Positions 16,615-26,033 are shown, counted from the first letter of the stretch. The stretch: 64,000 nt of DNA from an uncultured Rhodospirillales bacterium (GCA_903843125.1 CAIMOR010000407.1:31153-95152); one strand, 5' to 3'. Notes: generated from the sequence alone by a model not told the origin. Translations and numbers: made by a program.

Positions 16615-18993
16615 CTACTCGCCGTAGATCTCCAGCCGTTGCAGCCGGCCGGTGAAATTGCTGCCGTTGAACAGCCGCACCTCCAGCTGGGTCAAGGATT
16701 GCTCGGCACCGAAGGTCAGGCTGGCGCCGCCCTGCAGCCTGGCGGCGGAAACCGGCACCTGCGCCAGCACGCGATTGCCGGTCTCCACGCTCACGTCCAT
16801 CACCGCGCGGCCATGCGCCACGTCGCCCCCGGCGAAGTGCAGGCAGGCGCGGTAGCGGCCCGGCGGCAGGTCGATGTACGGGCCGAACAGCGCGGTGCCG
16901 GACGCGGCGTTGGCGAACCGGATGCCGCCGGCGTCACGCAGGCCGCTGATGGTATGCAGGCGTGGGTCATTCGCGTCGAGGCTGGCGACCAGCGTGGTCA
17001 GCTGCGCGGCTTCGGCATCAGCCGGGCCAAGGTCGCCGGAATCCTCCACCAGGCCCAGCGCGACCCAGGGTTGGGTTTCCGAATTGCCCTCGCCGGAAAG
17101 CCGCGCGGTCAGCACCTCCAACGCGCCGCCTTCGCGCGGCACCAGGGAGCGCCGCAGCTGCTGGCGCAGCAGGGCCTCATAGATTTCCAGCTTGTGCTCA
17201 TGGCGGGCCAGGATCTCGGTGGTGGCCTGGTGGGTCGACTGGCGCAGCAGCTTGAACAGGCGGATCGTCAGCCCGGCACAGAAATTCCAGTACGCATGCG
17301 GGTTCAGGCGCTGGCCGTGCTCGTTGGTCCAATGCACCGTCAGCACGTCCTGCTTGCGCATGTCGCCGAGCTCGACCGCGGTGGTCTCGACGCGATAGGC
17401 CTCCAGGCCACGGTCGATGCTGGTGATGAAGGCCGGGTCCTCCAGCACCGGCAGCGCCCGCACCAGCGCCAGCAGGGCGGCGCTGTGGCAATCGACGAAG
17501 GGCGAGACGCAACTGCGCTGCCCCATCAGGAAGGCGCTTTCCTGGTTGCCGTCCGGGCCGGCGAAGTGCCGCTCGAAGTCGAACAGCACGCGCACGGCCT
17601 CGCGCAGGGCATCCTTGTAGGGCTGTTCGCCGGTCGCGATCGCCATGTCGATCAGGCCGTAGATGACGAAGGCCAGGGGGCGCGAGAAGATCGCCGCCGG
17701 GTCGTTGAAATGGCGCGCGAGGAACACGTCGGCGTAGACCTGATAGTAGCGGTCGAACAGCGCGCGGGCGCGGTCGCGCAGCGCCGTCACCTCGGCTGAG
17801 GCTGGCAGGCCGGCCAGCGTGCGGTAGCAGCGGGCGAAGGCGTTGATCTCGGCGCCGTAGTCGTAGGAGATGGAGATGTCGACCGGCTGCAGGCTGGGCG
17901 TCGCGGCACGGCGCTGCACCAGGCCGGCGCAATCCGCCACCTGGTCGTAGAAGCCGCCGGCGGTGAGGATCTTCCGCTCACCGGCCACGATCCGGGCGCC
18001 GCCCTGGTGCACCCCGGGGAAGCGGTGGCGCGAGGTGACGCGATGCAGGCGGCCGGCATCCTGCACCACCACGTCCAGCTCGTGCATCGCCGCGGCGGTG
18101 TCGGGCAGGGTGTGGATGGCCAGGGCAAAGCCTCGCATCTCGTGGCGCTGCGACAGCATCCAGTAGTCGGCGCCGTGGCAGTCCAGCCGGGTCTCGCCGG
18201 TCTCGGCGGCGGCAAAGGAAAGCGGCGCGGCCCCGGGGCGGCTGATGCCGATGTCGTGGTAGCTGACCGCGTTCTCGTTGTGGCTCAGCTGGTCATGGCC
18301 GAAGCCGAGGGTGACATCGGCCACGCTGATGCCGGGGTCCAGCTCCAGCGCCAACTCGGTGGCCACGAACATGCTGCGGCCACTGAAGCGGAAGCCGGCG
18401 GTCAGCCGGCCGAGGCGACGGGGGCCGGTGCCGGGGTCGAAGTGCAACTCGTGCGCGTGGCTCAGGTGCAGGTCCAGCCCATCGTGCCGGATGGCGTGCG
18501 CGGTGGCCTGGCCCTCCACCACCAGGCGGAAGGGCAGACCCTGGAAGCTGAACGCCACCTGGTGGCGGCCGAGGATCAGGTTCCGCGCGGTGCGGATATC
18601 GTGGAAGCGCATGCCGACGGTGACGCTGCCGTTCGGCAGGTCGCAGCTCAGGTGCATGAAGGTATGCGCCCAGCGGCCGGTACCGTCGCCGCGCTCGCGC
18701 TCCTCCAGCCGCGGATGCCCGGTGCGGCGCAGGATGAAGGGGCCGTCGCACAGCGTCTCGATGAACGCCAGCACCTCGCGGCAGCGGTCCGGCCAGCGTT
18801 GCCACAACGCCGGCAGGGCCAGGAACTCCAGCACCTTGGCGTTGTCGTCGGCCCAGAACCAACGGTCACCGTCCACCGCGTGCTCGGTCTCGGCGACGGC
18901 CATCGCCGGGCCACCCTCCGGCTCCACCCGTTGCATCAGGTAGCGCATGATGAACTCGGCGTAGGGAACGGGGTCGGTCGGCAGCTCGATCAT
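16615..18993 (-). CDS. Large uncharacterised protein (792 aa), putative glycan-active alpha/alpha-toroid with C-terminal beta-sandwich
   Basis: Single long ORF; no signal peptide; long helical central part rich in aromatic/His residues and C-terminal GRYRACLHFAGG...LTQLEVRLFNGSNFTGRLQRLEIYG typical of beta-sandwich/CBM-like domains. Confidence 0.7.
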   Translation of the reverse strand: MIELPTDPVPYAEFIMRYLMQRVEPEGGPAMAVAETEHAVDGDRWFWADDNAKVLEFLALPALWQRWPDRCREVLAFIETLCDGPFILRRTGHPRLEERERGDGTGRWAHTFMHLSCDLPNGSVTVGMRFHDIRTARNLILGRHQVAFSFQGLPFRLVVEGQATAHAIRHDGLDLHLSHAHELHFDPGTGPRRLGRLTAGFRFSGRSMFVATELALELDPGISVADVTLGFGHDQLSHNENAVSYHDIGISRPGAAPLSFAAAETGETRLDCHGADYWMLSQRHEMRGFALAIHTLPDTAAAMHELDVVVQDAGRLHRVTSRHRFPGVHQGGARIVAGERKILTAGGFYDQVADCAGLVQRRAATPSLQPVDISISYDYGAEINAFARCYRTLAGLPASAEVTALRDRARALFDRYYQVYADVFLARHFNDPAAIFSRPLAFVIYGLIDMAIATGEQPYKDALREAVRVLFDFERHFAGPDGNQESAFLMGQRSCVSPFVDCHSAALLALVRALPVLEDPAFITSIDRGLEAYRVETTAVELGDMRKQDVLTVHWTNEHGQRLNPHAYWNFCAGLTIRLFKLLRQSTHQATTEILARHEHKLEIYEALLRQQLRRSLVPREGGALEVLTARLSGEGNSETQPWVALGLVEDSGDLGPADAEAAQLTTLVASLDANDPRLHTISGLRDAGGIRFANAASGTALFGPYIDLPPGRYRACLHFAGGDVAHGRAVMDVSVETGNRVLAQVPVSAARLQGGASLTFGAEQSLTQLEVRLFNGSNFTGRLQRLEIYGE

Positions 18994-19068
18994 GGCGGCA
19001 TAGAGCGCAGCGGCCGGCGAGGCGTCAACCGCCGGGGGAAGGCGGCAGGCCGGGCCGGCCGGCCGAGG

Positions 19069-19656
19069 CTAGACGGCGCGACGGGAGCGGAGCGCGGCGG
19101 TCAGGGTGCCTTCGTCCAGCAGGTCCAGCGTGCCGCCCATGGGCACGCCCTGCGCCAGCCGGGTCACCGGCACCCCGGTCGGGCGCAGCCGGTCGGTCAG
19201 GTAGTGCACGGTGGTCGCGCCATCCACGGTGGCCGGCAGGGCCAGGATCACCTCCTCGATGCCGCCGGCCTCGATGCGGGCCAGCAGCGGCTGCACCGAA
19301 AGGTCCTCGGGCCCGATGCCGCCGAGCGCCGAGAGCGTGCCGCCCAGCACGTGGTAAAGCCCGCGATGCGCATTGGCGCGTTCCAGCGCCCAGAGGTCGG
19401 CAACGCCCTCGACCACGCAGACCAGGCCGCGGTCGCGGTGGCTGTCGCGGCAGATGCCGCAGGGCGTGCGGGTGTCCAGGTTGCCGCAGGTCGGGCAGGG
19501 GCGGACGGCGGCGGCGGTCTCCCGCAATGCCTCGGCCAGCGGCAGCATGGTCTGGTCCGGGTGCATCAGCATCTTCAGCACGGCGCGGCGCGCACTGCGC
19601 CGGCCGAAGCCGGGCAGTTTCGCCAGCAGGCCAACGAGATGCTCGATGGGGTCCAT
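19069..19656 (-). CDS. recR: Recombination mediator protein RecR
   Basis: IEHLVGLLAKLPGFGRRSARRAVLKML, CPTCGNLDTRTPCGIC zinc finger, VCVVEGVADLWALE Toprim domain. Confidence 0.97.
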   Translation of the reverse strand: MDPIEHLVGLLAKLPGFGRRSARRAVLKMLMHPDQTMLPLAEALRETAAAVRPCPTCGNLDTRTPCGICRDSHRDRGLVCVVEGVADLWALERANAHRGLYHVLGGTLSALGGIGPEDLSVQPLLARIEAGGIEEVILALPATVDGATTVHYLTDRLRPTGVPVTRLAQGVPMGGTLDLLDEGTLTAALRSRRAV

Positions 19657-19660
19657 CAGG

Positions 19661-20002
19661 TCAGAACGGCAGCTTCAGGCCGCCGAGACCACCGAGGCCG
19701 CCCGGGATGTTCATGCCGGCGGTGGCCTTCTGCATTTCCTCGGCCATCATCGCCTCCACCTTCTGCTTGGCATCGGCATGGGCGGCCAGCAGCAGGTCCT
19801 CCAGCACCTCGCGGTCGTCGGCCACCATCAGGCTGGGGTCGATCGAGACCGCCTTCAGGTCGCCCTTGCCGGACAGGGTGACCTTGACCATGCCGCCGCC
19901 GGCCTGGCCCTGCATGGTCGCGGCCTCCAGCGTGGCCTGCATCTCGGCCATGCGGGTCTGCATCTGCTGGGCCTGCTTCATCATGTTGGCCAAGTTCTTC
20001 AT
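19661..20002 (-). CDS. ybaB: YbaB/EbfC family nucleoid-associated protein
   Basis: [59 protein letters not shown]; dnaX-ybaB-recR order. Confidence 0.95.
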   Translation of the reverse strand: MKNLANMMKQAQQMQTRMAEMQATLEAATMQGQAGGGMVKVTLSGKGDLKAVSIDPSLMVADDREVLEDLLLAAHADAKQKVEAMMAEEMQKATAGMNIPGGLGGLGGLKLPF

Positions 20003-20047
20003 GGCTTTTTCCTCTGGTCAGAAATCGTTGCGGCCCATCGGCCGCGC

Positions 20048-22018
20048 CTAGAAGTCATCGAGATCGACCGGCTCGGCCTCGGGCGGCGCGAATTCCGGCA
20101 TGTCCTCAGGCAGCGTATCGGGCTCGGGTTCCGCGGCAACGACGGTCGGGGCGGCCAGGCCGTAGGCGTCGGTACCCTCGTCGCGCACCGCCTGGATGCT
20201 TGCACCGGGGAAGGCGGCCAGGATCGCCTGCACCAGCGGGTGGCTGGCGGCCAGGTCGCGGCGGGAAGCCTCGGCCAGCTTGCCCTGTTCGGCCAGGGTC
20301 GGCTCGCCATCGGCATTAGAGAGGGCGATGGTCCAGCGCTGCTCCGTCACCTCGGCCAGCAGGGCGGTCAGCTGCGCCGCCAGGTCGCGCGGCGCGGCGG
20401 CCAGCACGCGTATCTCCAGCCGGCCGGGCGCCACCTTCACGGGATGCACGTGGTAGAGCAAATGGGAGTGCAGCAGCGGCCGGCGGCCGGATGCCAGCGC
20501 CACCACCTGCTGCCAGCTCTGCGGCTGGGCGACGGCCGGGACCGCGACCGCCATGGTCATGCCGCCATTGGCCACGGCCCTGGCGCCGCCTCCCCCGCCA
20601 TTGGGGGTAGGGCGAGAGGCGCTGGCGGCGGCGGCGCCGCCTTCCAGCAGGCGCTTCACCAGGTCGCCCGGCGTCGGCATCTCCGCCACATGGGCCAGGC
20701 GGATCAGCACCATCTCGGCGGCGGCCCGGCGGTCCGGCGCCTCGTTCACCTCGCCCAGCCCCTTCAGCAGCATCTGCCAGGCGCGGCCCAGGCTGGCGAC
20801 GCTGAGCTTGTGTGCCAATGCCGCACCGCGGGTGCGCTCCACTTCGGTCAGCGCGGGGTCGTCCCGCAGCGCCGGCACGCTGACCAGGCGGGTCAGCGTA
20901 TGGGTCAGGTCGAGCAGATCGGCCAGCACCACGCCGGGGTCGGCGCCCTGTTCATGGCCGCGGTCCATCAGGCTGAGCGCGGTGGCGGTGTCGCCGGCCA
21001 TCAGCGCTTCCATCAGGTCCAGCACCAGGGAGCGATCCGCCAGGCCCAGCATGTCTCGCACCAGCAGGGCGGAAACCTGGCCGCCCGGCCCTGCCAGCGC
21101 GATAGCCTGGTCGAGCAGCGAAAGCCCGTCGCGCACGCTGCCATCCGCGGCGCGGGCGACCATGGCCAGTGCTTCCGGTTCGGCGTCCACCGCTTCCTTG
21201 GCGCAGATGCGGGCGAAGTGGTCGCGCAGCTCCGCCTGGGGCACGCGCTTCAGGTGGAAGGTCTGGCAGCGGCTGAGAATGGTCGCCGGCACCTTGCGGA
21301 TCTCGGTGGTGGCGAACAGGAACTTGACGTGCGGTGGCGGCTCCTCCAGCGTCTTCAGCAAGGCGTTGAATGCCTGGTTCGAGAGCATGTGCACTTCGTC
21401 GAGGATATAGACCTTGAACCGCGCCTGGGCCGGCCGGTAGCGCACCGCCTCCCGCAGCTCGCGCACGTTGTCCACGCCGTTGTTGCTGGCGGCGTCCAAC
21501 TCCTGCACGTCCGGGTGGCGGTCGGCGAGGATCGCCTTGCACTCGGCGCAGACGCCGCAGGGGTCGGCGGTCGGGCCGCCTGTGCCATCGGGGCCGACGC
21601 AGTTCAGCGCGCGGGCGATGATGCGCGCCGTCGTGGTCTTGCCGACGCCACGGACGCCGGTGAGCATGAAGGCGTGCGCGACGCGGCCCTGGGCGAAGGC
21701 GTTCTTCAGCGTGCGGACCAGGGCCTCCTGGCCGATCAGGTCGGCGAAGCTTGAAGGCCGATACTTGCGCGCCAGCACGCGATAGGGCGTGGCCGGCAGG
21801 GCGGCTTCCGGCATGGCGGCGGGCGCGGCAAGGACTGGCGCCGCGGTCATGGTCGCTGCCGGCGCCGGCGAGGGTTCGCCGAACAGGCCGGGGCCTTCGG
21901 GGGTGGGTGGCTGGGGCAGCGGCTCCGGCGCGCCGAACAGGCCAGGGCCATCAGGGGCGGGCGGCTCAGGCAAGGCGTCCGGGGCTTCCGGGTCCTGGCC
22001 GAACATGGTGTCGGTCAT
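20048..22018 (-). CDS. dnaX: DNA polymerase III subunit gamma/tau
   Basis: YRVLARKYRPSSFADLIGQEALVRTLKNAFAQGRVAHAFMLTGVRGVGKTTTARIIARALNC; zinc motif; DEVHMLSNQAFNALLKTLEEPP. Start chosen at MTDTMFGQDPEAP (22018), after the SRP RNA. Confidence 0.93.
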   Translation of the reverse strand: MTDTMFGQDPEAPDALPEPPAPDGPGLFGAPEPLPQPPTPEGPGLFGEPSPAPAATMTAAPVLAAPAAMPEAALPATPYRVLARKYRPSSFADLIGQEALVRTLKNAFAQGRVAHAFMLTGVRGVGKTTTARIIARALNCVGPDGTGGPTADPCGVCAECKAILADRHPDVQELDAASNNGVDNVRELREAVRYRPAQARFKVYILDEVHMLSNQAFNALLKTLEEPPPHVKFLFATTEIRKVPATILSRCQTFHLKRVPQAELRDHFARICAKEAVDAEPEALAMVARAADGSVRDGLSLLDQAIALAGPGGQVSALLVRDMLGLADRSLVLDLMEALMAGDTATALSLMDRGHEQGADPGVVLADLLDLTHTLTRLVSVPALRDDPALTEVERTRGAALAHKLSVASLGRAWQMLLKGLGEVNEAPDRRAAAEMVLIRLAHVAEMPTPGDLVKRLLEGGAAAASASRPTPNGGGGGARAVANGGMTMAVAVPAVAQPQSWQQVVALASGRRPLLHSHLLYHVHPVKVAPGRLEIRVLAAAPRDLAAQLTALLAEVTEQRWTIALSNADGEPTLAEQGKLAEASRRDLAASHPLVQAILAAFPGASIQAVRDEGTDAYGLAAPTVVAAEPEPDTLPEDMPEFAPPEAEPVDLDDF

Positions 22019-22061
22019 GGGGTGCGGCCTCGGCGCTGGGCGGCGCCAGCCGCCGGGGAGG

Positions 22062-22162
22062 GTGGAAGGCCGACAAGCGACCCGAGCGAGAACCCGTTGC
22101 GGCTGCTTCCTTCCGGACCTGACCGGGTTGGCGAGGAGCCCGTCCACCGCCGACCTTCCGGG
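22062..22162 (-). ncRNA. ffs: Signal recognition particle RNA (small bacterial 4.5S type); ends approximate
   Basis: Minus strand contains the conserved SRP core GGTCAGGTCCGGAAGGAAGCAGCC (22101-22124), flanked by pairing arms GGAAGG...CCTTCC (22154-22159 with 22064-22069). Confidence 0.88.
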
Positions 22163-22227
22163 ACGACATATGCTGCCTTCGGGCTCTCGGCGCAATGGGA
22201 GGCGACTGGCTGGTGGCACGGGCGTAC

Positions 22228-22341
22228 TTGCCGCCCAGCGGCACGGGGCAAGGTTGCCGCCCAGCGGCACGGGGCAAGGTTGCCGCCCAGCGGCACGGGG
22301 CAAGGTTGCCGCCCAGCGGCACGGGGCAAGGTTGCCGCCAG
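22228..22341. repeat. 26-bp tandem repeat, about 4 near-perfect copies
   Basis: ttgccgcccagcggcacggggcaagg starts at 22228, 22254, 22280, 22306 and 22332 (last truncated). Each unit holds a GCCGC-CCA-GCGGC hairpin. Period 26 is not a multiple of 3. Confidence 0.93.
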
Positions 22342-22369
22342 GGGGCCGCCGTGGCAACGTCCGCCGCAA

Positions 22370-23293
22370 ATGCAGCCCATCCCCGCCTCACGGCCCAATC
22401 CCTACACCGGCAGCCCGCTGGACCGCGTTGCGCACAAGCGCGACGACGCGGCCTACATCGATGCCGCCCTGCACTCTCCGGAGTCGCTGTTCGCCCCGGT
22501 GTGGCGCGCCCGCAACCTGATGAAGGGGGTGGAAGCCAAGCAGCCCGAGGGCCTGCTGCTGACCGGCGCCGCCGCCGAGGCAGTGCGCATGGCGGGCGGC
22601 CCCTGGGCCTTCCTCGGCGAATGGCAGGGCCGGCCGACCTTCGCGGTGGATTGTTCGGCCGCCGAGGACCCGCTGCCGCTGTTGCCCGAGGGCCTGGGCA
22701 CCTTCACGGACTTGCGCGCCGTGGCTGGCCTGCTGCCGCCGGACGAAGCCAGCGTGCTGGCGCATGCCCGCGGCCTGATGCACTGGCGCACCAAGCATAA
22801 CTTCTGCGGCGTCTGCGGCGCGGCCTGCCAGCCGAAGGCGGCCGGCAACGTGATGCACTGCACCGGCTGCGGCGTGGACCACTTCCCGCGGACCGACCCG
22901 GCCGTGATCATGCTGGTGGTGCGTGGCGACAAGGCGCTGCTGGGTCACTCGCCCCGCTTCGTCAACAACATGTACTCCACGCTGGCCGGCTTCGTGGAAC
23001 CTGGCGAGAGCCTGGAGGAAGCGGTGCGGCGAGAGGTGTTCGAGGAAGCCGGCGTGCAGGTCGGTGCCGTGCACTACCATTCCTCGCAGCCCTGGCCCTT
23101 CCCGGCCAGCGTGATGCTCGGCTTCCATGCCGAGGCGCTGAGCGAGGAAATCACCGTCGACACCAACGAGTTGAAGGACGCGCGCTGGTTCAGCCGGGAC
23201 CAGATGCGCAACCCAAAGGACCATGGCTTCAACCTGCCGCGCGGCGACAGCATCGCCAGCCGGCTGATCGCCGACTGGATCGCGCACGGATGA
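22370..23293 (+). CDS. nudC: NAD(+) diphosphatase (Nudix hydrolase NudC)
   Basis: Zinc ribbon FCGVCGAACQPKAAGNVMHCTGCGVDHFPRTDPAVIMLV, Nudix box GFVEPGESLEEAVRREVFEEAGV and SQPWPFPASVMLGF (NudC SQPWPFPxS motif). Confidence 0.94.
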   Translation: MQPIPASRPNPYTGSPLDRVAHKRDDAAYIDAALHSPESLFAPVWRARNLMKGVEAKQPEGLLLTGAAAEAVRMAGGPWAFLGEWQGRPTFAVDCSAAEDPLPLLPEGLGTFTDLRAVAGLLPPDEASVLAHARGLMHWRTKHNFCGVCGAACQPKAAGNVMHCTGCGVDHFPRTDPAVIMLVVRGDKALLGHSPRFVNNMYSTLAGFVEPGESLEEAVRREVFEEAGVQVGAVHYHSSQPWPFPASVMLGFHAEALSEEITVDTNELKDARWFSRDQMRNPKDHGFNLPRGDSIASRLIADWIAHG

Positions 23294-23583
23294 GGGCTGC
23301 CCTGGCATTGCTGCCGCTGCTGCTGGCCGGCTGCAGCTGGTTTTCCGGCAGCGCCGACAAGCCGGTGGCGGAGACGCGGCCGGAATACCGCGCTTGCCAG
23401 CGCGAGGCGGAGAACAACCCGGAAGTTGTGGCGCTGGGCGCGCAATCCACGCCAGACTGGGGGCTGAACATGGCGCGCATCGGGCCGCAGCGACAGGTGC
23501 TGCTGAACCGGGCCTACCGGGATTGCCTGCGTCGCCGCGGCCTTGGCCTGCCGGGCGGGGTGGAGACGATCCGGACCCGCTGA
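23290..23583 (+). CDS. Small predicted lipoprotein
   Basis: MRAALALLPLLLAGCSWFSG lipobox (LAGC); start overlaps nudC stop (ATGA). Confidence 0.75.
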   Translation: MRAALALLPLLLAGCSWFSGSADKPVAETRPEYRACQREAENNPEVVALGAQSTPDWGLNMARIGPQRQVLLNRAYRDCLRRRGLGLPGGVETIRTR

Positions 23584-23588
23584 CGGCT

Positions 23589-24437
23589 TCAGCCGCCGCG
23601 ATGTTCGCGGCGGTACGGGTGGGCTGGGTAGGTGCCGAGCACGCGCACCTGGCTGCAGAAGAACTTCAGCTCGTCCAGCGCGCGTTCCAGGTCGGCATCC
23701 TCGCGGTGGCCATCCACATCCGCCAGGAACTGCGTGGCGGTGAACTCGCCATCCACCATGTAGCTTTCCAGCTTGGTCATGTTGACCCGGTTGGTGGCGA
23801 AGCCGCCCAGCGCCTTGTACAGCGCCGCCGGGATGTTGCGGACGCGGAAGACGAAGCTGGTCACGCAGTCCGGCGTGCGCGCCGGCGGCGTCTGTGGTGC
23901 GGTGGAGCACACGTAGAACCGCGTGGTGTTGTGCGCGGCATCCTCGACATTCCGCTGCAGGATCCGCAGGCCGTAGATCTCGGCGGCCAGTTCGCTGGCG
24001 ATGGCGGCGTCCTCGGTACCGCCGCGGGCGGCGATCAGTTCGGCCGCGCCGGCGGTATCCGCCTCGATCACGGCCTGCAGGTTCAGGCGCTTGAGGATGT
24101 TGCGGACCTGCCCGAGCGCGACCGGGTGGCTGTGGGCGCGCTTCAGGCTGCCCAGCGTGGCGCCTTCCGGGGCCAGCAGGCAGTGCTCCACGCGTTCGAA
24201 ATGCTCGCCGATGACGAACAGGCCGGAATCGGGCAGCAGGCGGTGGATGTCCGGTACGCGGCCGGCCAGGCTGTTCTCGCAGGGTAGCATGGCAAGCTGC
24301 GCCTGGCCGCCGGAGACGGCATCGATGGCGGCCTCGAAGCTGGGGCAAGGCAGGGTTTGCCACTCGGGATAAGCCTTGCGGCAGGCCAGGTCCGAATAGG
24401 CGCCAGGGTAGCCCTGGAAAGCGATGACGTTGCTCAT
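23589..24437 (-). CDS. pheA: Prephenate dehydratase
   Basis: MSNVIAFQGYPGAYSDLACRKAYPEWQTLPCPSFEAAIDAV, ENSLAGRVPDIHRLL, and ACT domain ending NMTKLESYMVDGEFTATQFLADVDGH. Confidence 0.93.
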   Translation of the reverse strand: MSNVIAFQGYPGAYSDLACRKAYPEWQTLPCPSFEAAIDAVSGGQAQLAMLPCENSLAGRVPDIHRLLPDSGLFVIGEHFERVEHCLLAPEGATLGSLKRAHSHPVALGQVRNILKRLNLQAVIEADTAGAAELIAARGGTEDAAIASELAAEIYGLRILQRNVEDAAHNTTRFYVCSTAPQTPPARTPDCVTSFVFRVRNIPAALYKALGGFATNRVNMTKLESYMVDGEFTATQFLADVDGHREDADLERALDELKFFCSQVRVLGTYPAHPYRREHRGG

Positions 24438-24694
24438 GTTGTTTCCTCGGGCATGTCGGCCTTGGTTGCGGCCCGGTGGCGCGGCATCGCGGCGCTGCAT
24501 GGCGCCGCAGGACGCGGCCTGGGGCAGCGCAGCCCTGAACCGCGCCGGACAATGACGTCGCTGGTGGAATTCAACGAACCGGACCGGGTTGATGCGCGCC
24601 CGGGTGGGCACTATGGTCCGCCGGCTTCTAGTCGAGGCGGACCCGGGGTGCAAACCGGCGGGGGTCAACGCCAACATAAGGGATCGGGTTCGGG

Positions 24695-25237
24695 ATGAGC
24701 TTGGAACTCAACAAGGCATTCGCGGGCATCTTGACGGCCGGGATCGCTTTCATGGTGACCGGAATCGTTGCTGGCAATGTCGTGCATTCGCATATGCCCG
24801 AGAAGAGCGCGATTCAGATTGGTGATGTGGCTGCCCCCGCAGGCGGCGGCGCCCCGGCCCCGGCGGCAGCGCCGGCTGCGCTGGAGCCGATCGGGCCGTT
24901 GCTGGCCAATGCAAACCCGGCCAACGGCGAACGCCTGGCCAAGGCACAGTGCAGCGCCTGCCACACCTTCACCGATGGTGGCCGGGCCGGCGTCGGCCCC
25001 AACCTGCATGGCGTGGTCGGCCGGCCGCATGCGTCGGTGGAAGGGTTCGCCTATTCCGCCGCCTTGAAGGCGCATGAGGGACCGTGGACCTATGACGAGC
25101 TGAACGCCTGGCTGGTCAAGCCGGCCACCTACGCGCCGGGCACCAAGATGGCCTTCGCCGGCATCAGCAACACGCAGCAGCGGGCGGACGTCATCGCCTA
25201 CCTGCGCAGCATCACGCCGGGCGCGCCGAATCCCTGA
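24695..25237 (+). CDS. Membrane-anchored class I cytochrome c
   Basis: N-terminal TM anchor, Pro/Ala linker, CSACHTF haem motif, GPNLHGVVGRPHAS, distal Met in GTKMAFAGI. Confidence 0.92.
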   Translation: MSLELNKAFAGILTAGIAFMVTGIVAGNVVHSHMPEKSAIQIGDVAAPAGGGAPAPAAAPAALEPIGPLLANANPANGERLAKAQCSACHTFTDGGRAGVGPNLHGVVGRPHASVEGFAYSAALKAHEGPWTYDELNAWLVKPATYAPGTKMAFAGISNTQQRADVIAYLRSITPGAPNP

Positions 25238-25250
25238 GGCAGCGCCCCTG

Positions 25251-26033
25251 ATGCGGGACCTGCTGGCGGCGGCGGAAGCGGCGGCCGACCTGGCGGGCGG
25301 CGTCATCCGCCCATTGTTCCGCTCCGCCCTGCTGGTGGAAGCCAAGGGCGATTCCAGCCCGGTGACCGCTGCCGACCAGCAGGCCGAACAGGTGATCCGC
25401 GCTTTCCTGGCCGAGCGCTTTCCGGACCATGGAATTTGGGGCGAGGAATACGGCGCCGACCGGCCGGATGCCGAGTGGCTCTGGCTGCTCGACCCGATCG
25501 ATGGGACCCGCGCCTTCGTCACCGGTCGGCCGCTGTTCGGCACGCTGATTTCGCTGCTGCACAAGGGCGTGCCGGTGCTGGGGCTGATCGACCAGCCGGT
25601 GAGCGGCGAGCGATGGCTCGGCATGGCCGGCGAGCCGACGCGGTTTCGCGGCCCCCTGGGGGGCGGCACGGGCGGCGAGGCGAAGTGCCGGTCCTGCGCC
25701 GGACTGGCCCAGGCCGAGCTATCCTGCACCAGCCCGGACATGTTCCTGGAGGACCAGCGCGACGGCTTCGACCGCCTGCGCCGCGCTGCCCGCCGGGTAA
25801 CCTGGGGCGGCGACTGCTATGCCTATGGCCTGCTCGCGCTGGGGCTGGTGGACGTGATCGCCGAGGCGACGATGAAACCCTGGGACTGGGCGGCGCTGGT
25901 GCCGATCATTGAGGGCGCCGGCGGGCGGATCACCGATTGGGCAGGCCGGCCACTGACCGTGGAATCGGACGGTTCCGTGCTGGCGCTCGGCGACCCGGCG
26001 ATGCTGGCGGAGGCCACCGGCCTGTTGCGCTGA
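25251..26033 (+). CDS. Inositol monophosphatase family / histidinol-phosphatase-like
   Basis: WGEEYGADRPDAEWLWLLDPIDGTRAFVTGRPLFGTLISL and PWDWAALVPIIEGAGGRITDWAGRPL. Confidence 0.9.
   Translation: MRDLLAAAEAAADLAGGVIRPLFRSALLVEAKGDSSPVTAADQQAEQVIRAFLAERFPDHGIWGEEYGADRPDAEWLWLLDPIDGTRAFVTGRPLFGTLISLLHKGVPVLGLIDQPVSGERWLGMAGEPTRFRGPLGGGTGGEAKCRSCAGLAQAELSCTSPDMFLEDQRDGFDRLRRAARRVTWGGDCYAYGLLALGLVDVIAEATMKPWDWAALVPIIEGAGGRITDWAGRPLTVESDGSVLALGDPAMLAEATGLLR

Noticed and set aside
18994-19068. GC-rich GGCCGGCCGGCC dyad between recR and the 792-aa gene as a terminator
   Set aside because: No U-tract; such dyads arise by chance at this GC content. Transcript mapping is needed.
18007-19881. 624-aa plus-strand ORF
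   Set aside because: Antisense shadow of recR and the 792-aa gene; composition is GC-frame artefact.
19373-21754. 793-aa plus-strand ORF
   Set aside because: Fully antisense to dnaX/ybaB/recR; low-complexity His/Gln/Arg-rich translation typical of spurious frames in GC-rich DNA.
22201-22345. CRISPR-like array
   Set aside because: Repeats are contiguous with no unique spacers; it is a simple tandem repeat.
20048-22369. Long version of dnaX (773 aa)
   Set aside because: Its first 117 residues translate the SRP RNA and tandem repeat; ATG at 22018 is a better start.
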